Of a stretch of 5,495 bases of DNA, positions 1 to 3,362 are shown piece after piece. Origin of the DNA: Bacteroidales bacterium UBA932 (GTDB lineage Bacteria > Bacteroidota > Bacteroidia > Bacteroidales > UBA932). Positions within the stretch are counted from its first letter, which is position 1. Every line of letters begins with the position of its first letter. The stretch lies in contig DBDM01000010.1 of assembly GCA_002293585.1 (NCBI GenBank), positions 1 to 5,495 on the forward strand, given 5' to 3'. Below the pieces are notes generated by a model. The model was not told the DNA's origin. It saw only the letters and a program-made list of their open reading frames with translations, and made no database searches. A program made the position numbers and the translations under genes.

Positions 1-79
1 CCTTCGAGCTGACTTATAAATTGCAGGTTAAAGACAGCGACCGGGCGTGGCGCTTCGGTGTGCTGGGGCAGTATGATAA
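1..79 (+). repeat. Near-identical 79-bp direct repeat, copy in A1
   Basis: Positions 1-79 match 1964-2042 in A2 at 77 of 79 bases (differences at 56/2019 and 68/2031). The encoded residues are the same. The repeat probably extends upstream of the window. Similarity drops abruptly after 79. Confidence 0.9.
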
Positions 80-530
80 TCATAATCACTATTTTTCTGC
101 TTATACTGAGATAGGTGATCCTTATGAAGATCATCATCTTGATGATAAACAAACTTATTTTTTGGGCGGAGGTGCTATTGGTCATGAATGGCAAAGCATT
201 TTGGGTAAACGTTGGCTATTAGCTTGGGGGGCAGACTTGGGTTATTCCTATCAACAAACTTATGATTATGATTTCGGTTTGAAGATAGAAAACACACAAA
301 AAATACATACTATTTTTATTAAAGCGTTCATGGAAATAAACTTTGCTATTACCCGCCACCTGATTGTTAATGCAGGGGTAAGTTTTGTGACAGACTATAA
401 GGATGACCGGACTTATCCTTCGGGAATATCATCTGCATCATTGTCTCCTCCTCCCGGTAAGATAAATCTGCAGTCTGTAGATGTAAGTATTTTGCCATTC
501 CGGCAAATAGGTATTGGCTATATATTTTAA
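1..530 (+). CDS. A1: putative outer-membrane beta-barrel protein, 5'-truncated by window start
   Basis: The reading frame is open from the first complete codon at position 3 and ends at TAA 528-530, so the start codon and signal peptide lie upstream of the window. The first residues (FELTYKLQVKDSDRAWRFG) match residues 64-82 of A2 exactly, so about 63 residues are missing. The TTG at 21 is an internal Leu codon, not a start. Conserved blocks seen here are RAWRFG, GHEWQ (from 180) followed by KRWLLAWGADLGYSY, EINFAIT (from 333) and a C-terminal PFRQIGIGYIF. Alternating aromatic and polar residues and a terminal Phe fit a small outer-membrane beta-barrel. This is an inference from pattern, since I do not recognise a named family. 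It lies 12 bp upstream of paralogue B1 and its stop codon is fused to B1's ribosome binding site. It could alternatively be a periplasmic beta-rich protein. Confidence 0.85.
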   Translation, partial: FELTYKLQVKDSDRAWRFGVLGQYDNHNHYFSAYTEIGDPYEDHHLDDKQTYFLGGGAIGHEWQSILGKRWLLAWGADLGYSYQQTYDYDFGLKIENTQKIHTIFIKAFMEINFAITRHLIVNAGVSFVTDYKDDRTYPSGISSASLSPPPGKINLQSVDVSILPFRQIGIGYIF

Positions 531-535
531 GGAGG
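529..535 (+). promoter_or_regulatory. Shine-Dalgarno AAGGAGG before B1, fused to the A1 stop
   Basis: AAGGAGG begins within the A1 stop codon TAA (528-530) and lies 7 nt before ATG 543. It is a near-perfect match to the canonical ribosome binding site and fixes the B1 start. Shine-Dalgarno motifs are uncommon in Bacteroidota. The overlap with the stop codon suggests that translation of B1 is coupled to termination on A1. Confidence 0.7.
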
Positions 536-542
536 ATAGACT

Positions 543-1289
543 ATGAAACAATTAATAATCATACTATATTTATTGGTGAGTTTATCCGGAGCGAGAGCAC
601 AGGTTAGCGGGGACTTTATGGCGCGTAGCCGGCATTATATCGGAGTGAATGCGTATCCTGTTATTTCACGTATAATGGGTACAGATAAGATGCCATCTGG
701 AGCAATCAATAATAAGACATTTGAAATTTTCTACAAGCGCCAGGTTGAAGATAAAGACAGGGCCTGGCGGTTCGGATTACTGTTAGACTATATCCATTAC
801 GACGAAAAACAAGGTAATGATACTTTATTTTTCGATCGTGGGTGGAGTTTTATGTATGAAGAAAAATATCGTGGATGGGCATACTATACAGGAGTTTATG
901 TGGGGCACGAATGGCAAACATCCTTGGGTAAACGCTGGTTATTAGGCTATGGGTTGGATGTGAAATACTTATTTACATATGACGAAAGTGATAGTTGGTA
1001 TGGAAGCTCTTCATATAATTACTCTATCCAGCGATTGGAAGATGTACGGGTGCATAATTGGGGAAATTATTATCAACATCAGTTTTATTTAAATCCTTTT
1101 ATAGAAATCAATTTTGCTATTACGCCTTATTTCATAGTCAGTACCGGATGCAGCATGTCATTCGTCTATAGTTATAATAAATATGACTCCCACTACCAGA
1201 ATGAACCTAAGAGACAGTTTAACACAAATGAAAGATTTCACGTGGGCCTTCAACCTTTTCAGCGAATCAACCTTATTTACTCATTCTAA
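543..1289 (+). CDS. B1: putative outer-membrane beta-barrel protein (248 aa)
   Basis: This is a complete 248-residue secreted protein, paralogous to A1, A2 and B2 and closest in layout to B2. Residues 1-19 form a signal peptide (short basic start, hydrophobic core, ARA cleavage site) and mature Gln20 follows. Shared blocks in order are HYIGVNAYPVI (about 31-41), FEIFYKRQVEDKDRAWRFG (60-78), GHEWQ (121-125) with GKRWLLGYGLDVKY after it, EINFAIT (188-194), and a C-terminal PFQRINLIYSF. Between GHEWQ and EINFAIT lies a long Tyr/Ser-rich segment peculiar to B1 (about 146-180), probably an exposed loop. Amphipathic aromatic strands and the terminal Phe suggest an outer-membrane barrel, but the function is unknown. 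The start is set by a strong ribosome binding site 7 nt upstream. C1 follows after 14 bp, so co-transcription is likely. Confidence 0.88.
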   Translation: MKQLIIILYLLVSLSGARAQVSGDFMARSRHYIGVNAYPVISRIMGTDKMPSGAINNKTFEIFYKRQVEDKDRAWRFGLLLDYIHYDEKQGNDTLFFDRGWSFMYEEKYRGWAYYTGVYVGHEWQTSLGKRWLLGYGLDVKYLFTYDESDSWYGSSSYNYSIQRLEDVRVHNWGNYYQHQFYLNPFIEINFAITPYFIVSTGCSMSFVYSYNKYDSHYQNEPKRQFNTNERFHVGLQPFQRINLIYSF

Positions 1290-1303
1290 TAATTCACCAA
1301 CTT

Positions 1304-1669
1304 ATGAAAAAGGTAATTTTTATTCTGTTATTTATCATGACGATACCGTTATACAGTTTGGCACAAATTGAAAAATTAGATATACCTTTGGATGAATATA
1401 ATAATAATATTTGTGTGCCCAGTACTATTGGGCAAAATGCGTTTCAATATCGGGCAGAAGGTTCACAAATTAGTAATTCAAGTGCTGCTACGTGGACTGT
1501 TGAAAATGGTCGATTTGTTGTAGGGAGTACTACCCATACAACAGTTACTACTACCGGCGGTCATTGGGTCACTATTAGGTGGGATGAACCGCCATTTACT
1601 TTAAACAATCAAATCCAAAAAGGTAAAATGGCGGTTGGTTATATCCTGCAAAGGGGCATTGTCTGTTAA
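1304..1669 (+). CDS. C1: truncated, probably decayed copy of the C2 secreted Ig-repeat protein
   Basis: The frame encodes 121 residues. Residues 1-20 are a signal peptide ending SLA, with Gln21 as mature start. Residues 21-~100 align with the N-terminus of C2: YNNN, then SAATWTVENGRFVV against SATWTISEGGKFVV, a Thr-rich run (THTTVTTTGG), and VTIRWDEPP against VDIHWSEPE. After that the in-frame residues (from about Ile104) lose similarity and the frame stops at 1669. Reading one base later (from 1614), similarity to C2 resumes with VKW, suggesting a frameshift. C2 runs past 711 residues with Ig modules and a sorting domain, all missing here. C1 is therefore either a pseudogene or a small secreted protein made of one N-terminal module. 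It lies 14 bp downstream of B1, without a clear Shine-Dalgarno sequence. That is normal for the phylum. Confidence 0.6.
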   Translation: MKKVIFILLFIMTIPLYSLAQIEKLDIPLDEYNNNICVPSTIGQNAFQYRAEGSQISNSSAATWTVENGRFVVGSTTHTTVTTTGGHWVTIRWDEPPFTLNNQIQKGKMAVGYILQRGIVC

Positions 1670-1693
1670 TCTTTTGTATGATAAATTTTGGAT

Positions 1694-1731
1694 ACCCGAC
1701 GGTGCTAATTTGTTGGGTTTTAATTTTTTTT
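1694..1731 (+). terminator. Probable intrinsic terminator ending copy 1
   Basis: ACCCGAC (1694-1700) pairs with GTTGGGT (1712-1718) as a 7-bp stem with one G-U pair and an 11-nt loop. A T-rich tract (1718-1731) with eight consecutive Ts follows at once. Its position 25 bp after the C1 stop and before the next promoter suits the end of the A1-B1-C1 transcript. The stem is short and the T tract also fits the promoter spacer, so confidence is moderate. Confidence 0.5.
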
Positions 1732-1740
1732 GTATATTTG
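1709..1740 (+). promoter_or_regulatory. Bacteroides-type promoter for the A2-B2-C2 operon
   Basis: TTTG (1709-1712) is followed, after a 20-nt T-rich spacer, by TATATTTG (1733-1740). This matches the Bacteroidota primary sigma consensus TTTG-N19-21-TAnnTTTG at every fixed position. Transcription would start a few bases past 1740, giving a leader of about 30 nt before A2. The -33 box overlaps the 3' arm of the upstream terminator stem. Confidence 0.65.
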
Positions 1741-1776
1741 TAAAAAATAACGCTTAATTATTTCATCACTTAAATT

Positions 1777-2532
1777 ATGCCTATGAAAACAAATAGGAGA
1801 TTTCTTCAATTGTGTGCAGCATGTGTCCTGCTGCTGTTGTGCCGGCAGGAGTTGCAGGCGCAGCAGAAGGATGACAGGATTTTTTTGGCAAGGGGTCGTC
1901 ATAGCCTAGGTGTTAACCTTTATCCTGTTGTTGCCAACCTTGGGAACATAGATAAACTTCACTCCTTCGAGCTGACTTATAAATTGCAGGTTAAAGACAG
2001 CGACCGGGCGTGGCGCTTTGGTGTGCTGGGACAGTATGATAAGAACCATTATAAGGGTAAGGTTCAGCCTATTGTGGCTGATAATCCTCCATACTCTTTT
2101 TCAAATTCTAACTCGAAATATTTGTTGGCTGGCGGCTATACCGGCCATGAATGGCAAACTACATTGGCTAAGCGCTGGTTATTCGGCTATGGTGCCGACC
2201 TCGGATATTCCTATACTTACGAATACCGGTATGACTATTATGAGGAAGGTACTCCCGTAGATTATTCCGAATTGCAGGAAAACACCTTTCACACACATAA
2301 AATTTTTGCCAAGGCTTTTATAGAGATTAATTTTGCCATTACTTCCTATTTGCTTGTTAATGCAGGTTTCAGTATGTATGCCTCTTATCAATATTATACT
2401 ACTTCTCCCGAACTGACCTTATTGTATGGGCCCAATGTGAATACTCCTCGAAAGCCGGATGCCATTAAGCAGCATTATGTTGACTTTCGTTTGTTGCCTT
2501 TCCAACAGCTCAGTATTATTTATGTATTTTAA
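1777..2532 (+). CDS. A2: putative outer-membrane beta-barrel protein (251 aa)
   Basis: This is the intact counterpart of A1. The frame can start at ATG 1777 or at ATG 1783. The second gives a more typical signal-peptide start (Met-Lys-Thr) and neither has a Shine-Dalgarno sequence, so the start is uncertain by two codons. Numbered from 1777, the signal peptide runs to LQA28 with Gln29 as mature start. Conserved blocks are HSLGVNLYPVV (42-52), QVKDSDRAWRFG (71-82), GHEWQ (123-127), KRWLFGYGADLGYSY (132-146), EINFAIT (183-189) and the C-terminal PFQQLSIIYVF. Variable, polar, Tyr-rich stretches lie at about 88-112, 147-174 and 200-233 and are likely exposed loops. The amphipathic strands and terminal Phe suggest a small outer-membrane barrel. 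The biochemical role is unknown. It is the first gene of copy 2, directly behind the promoter, and ends 11 bp before B2. Confidence 0.88.
   Translation: MPMKTNRRFLQLCAACVLLLLCRQELQAQQKDDRIFLARGRHSLGVNLYPVVANLGNIDKLHSFELTYKLQVKDSDRAWRFGVLGQYDKNHYKGKVQPIVADNPPYSFSNSNSKYLLAGGYTGHEWQTTLAKRWLFGYGADLGYSYTYEYRYDYYEEGTPVDYSELQENTFHTHKIFAKAFIEINFAITSYLLVNAGFSMYASYQYYTTSPELTLLYGPNVNTPRKPDAIKQHYVDFRLLPFQQLSIIYVF
1964..2042 (+). repeat. Near-identical 79-bp direct repeat, copy in A2
   Basis: This is the partner of positions 1-79. It covers the FELTYKLQVKDSDRAWRFG block and ends where the first variable loop begins. Both copies are in the same reading phase and orientation, so recombination between them would leave an in-frame hybrid and delete one cassette. 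Confidence 0.9.
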
Positions 2533-2538
2533 GGGGGG
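2531..2538 (+). promoter_or_regulatory. Shine-Dalgarno-like AAGGGGGG before B2, fused to the A2 stop
   Basis: AAGGGGGG begins within the TAA stop of A2 (2530-2532) and lies 5 nt before ATG 2544. It matches the A1-B1 junction in arrangement, with the stop codon running into a purine-rich ribosome binding site. The sequence is less canonical (G run instead of GGAGG). It supports 2544 as the start of B2 and suggests translational coupling. Confidence 0.55.
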
Positions 2539-2543
2539 CTGTT

Positions 2544-3350
2544 ATGAAAAGAATATTATTACTGTTGCTTTTTGCCGGAGGATTGCATATACCTGTTTGG
2601 CCGCAATCCGACAGTCATTTTTTGGCAGCCGACCGCAATTCCATAGGGGTAAACCTTTACCCTGTGATTTTTCCTGTCACAGCCCATAATTATTATTATG
2701 AGAGGCCTGTCAATGCTGTTCCTTTCGAGATTTTTTATAAGCGTCAGGTTGACAACAAGTCTCGCGCCTGGCGCATTGGATTGCTGGCCTATTATGCTTA
2801 CTGGAATGAGAATCGCTTTGACGGCGATGCCGGCGATGCTCCCTGGCTTGCTTCGTGGTCAAAATTAATTGATTCGAAAACAGCGATAACTACTTATACA
2901 GTGGGTGGGTACATAGGACATGAATGGCAGCGGGTTATGGGTAAACGATGGCTATTGGCCTGGGGAAGTGATTTAAGATATACTTATAATCACATTGGAG
3001 ATCCGTATGATGTTGAACGTTTGAGTTATGTCAAAGGGATTACACCGCCTTATGTGAGTGAATATATATCTTCTTACTATAATAGTAATTTCAAAAGTAC
3101 TACGCAGACCTTGAGCGTTCATCCTTTTGTAGAAATTAATTTTGCCATTACTTCCCGTATAGCTGTAAATGCAGGTATTAGTTTATCTATTGATTATTCA
3201 TTTTTTAACTATTTTGGGAAAACTAAGGACACGATAGTTTATGAAAACCACACTAGTTATGAGCGTAACGAATATTCACGTTCAAGCAATGAATTTCGCA
3301 TCGGGTTACTTCCATTCCAACGCATCGGTTTAATTTATTCATTTTATTAA
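2544..3350 (+). CDS. B2: putative outer-membrane beta-barrel protein (268 aa)
   Basis: This is a complete 268-residue paralogue of B1 and more distantly of A1 and A2. The signal peptide is residues 1-20 with Gln21 as likely mature start. The -1 residue would be Pro20 (VWP), which is atypical for signal peptidase I. Blocks in order are NSIGVNLYPVI (32-42), FEIFYKRQVDNKSRAWRIG (61-79), GHEWQ (125-129) with GKRWLLAWGSDLRYTY after it, EINFAIT (197-203) and a C-terminal PFQRIGLIYSFY. A longer variable segment (about 84-112, Asp/Trp-rich) and another at about 150-190 account for the extra length. The terminal Phe-Tyr and alternating aromatic strands fit an outer-membrane barrel. It is the middle gene of copy 2, with 11 bp to A2 and 12 bp to C2. 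The function is not known. A partner role for C2 is inferred only from conserved gene order. Confidence 0.88.
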   Translation: MKRILLLLLFAGGLHIPVWPQSDSHFLAADRNSIGVNLYPVIFPVTAHNYYYERPVNAVPFEIFYKRQVDNKSRAWRIGLLAYYAYWNENRFDGDAGDAPWLASWSKLIDSKTAITTYTVGGYIGHEWQRVMGKRWLLAWGSDLRYTYNHIGDPYDVERLSYVKGITPPYVSEYISSYYNSNFKSTTQTLSVHPFVEINFAITSRIAVNAGISLSIDYSFFNYFGKTKDTIVYENHTSYERNEYSRSSNEFRIGLLPFQRIGLIYSFY

Positions 3351-3362
3351 AATATATGCCTA

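Larger units (their letters stand above)
1614..1757 (+). pseudogene. Frameshifted 3' remnant of C1
   Basis: Reading from TCC at 1614 gives a frame shifted by one base from C1 and open to TAA 1755-1757. It contains VKW (codons 1623-1631). If two bases are restored near 1613, that Trp falls at the same distance from the preceding RW/HW tryptophan as in C2 (17 residues). Further on, LSVNLL (from 1659) and FWI (from 1686) weakly resemble VTVTLL and PWI of C2, allowing a three-residue gap. Past about 1694 the sequence becomes the terminator/promoter region and no homology is visible. A real 2-nt deletion, a 1-nt insertion or a sequencing error would all look the same here. Confidence 0.4.

Noticed and set aside
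21..23. TTG as start codon of the first gene
   Set aside because: The frame is open upstream of it, and the residues before and after match the interior of A2, so the codon is an internal Leu.
1183..1371. Overlapping + strand frame of 62 codons across the B1-C1 junction
   Set aside because: It lies out of frame over the end of B1 and the start of C1, both supported by homology, and has no family-like features.
1721..1747. T/A homopolymer runs as a phase-variation switch or invertible promoter
   Set aside because: The runs are short, are explained by terminator and promoter, and no inverted repeats flank the promoter.
1830..1845. Lipoprotein-type cysteine in the A2 signal peptide
   Set aside because: The Cys residues lie inside the hydrophobic core without a proper lipobox (small residues at -1 and -3). 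A better signal peptidase I site is at Ala28-Gln29.
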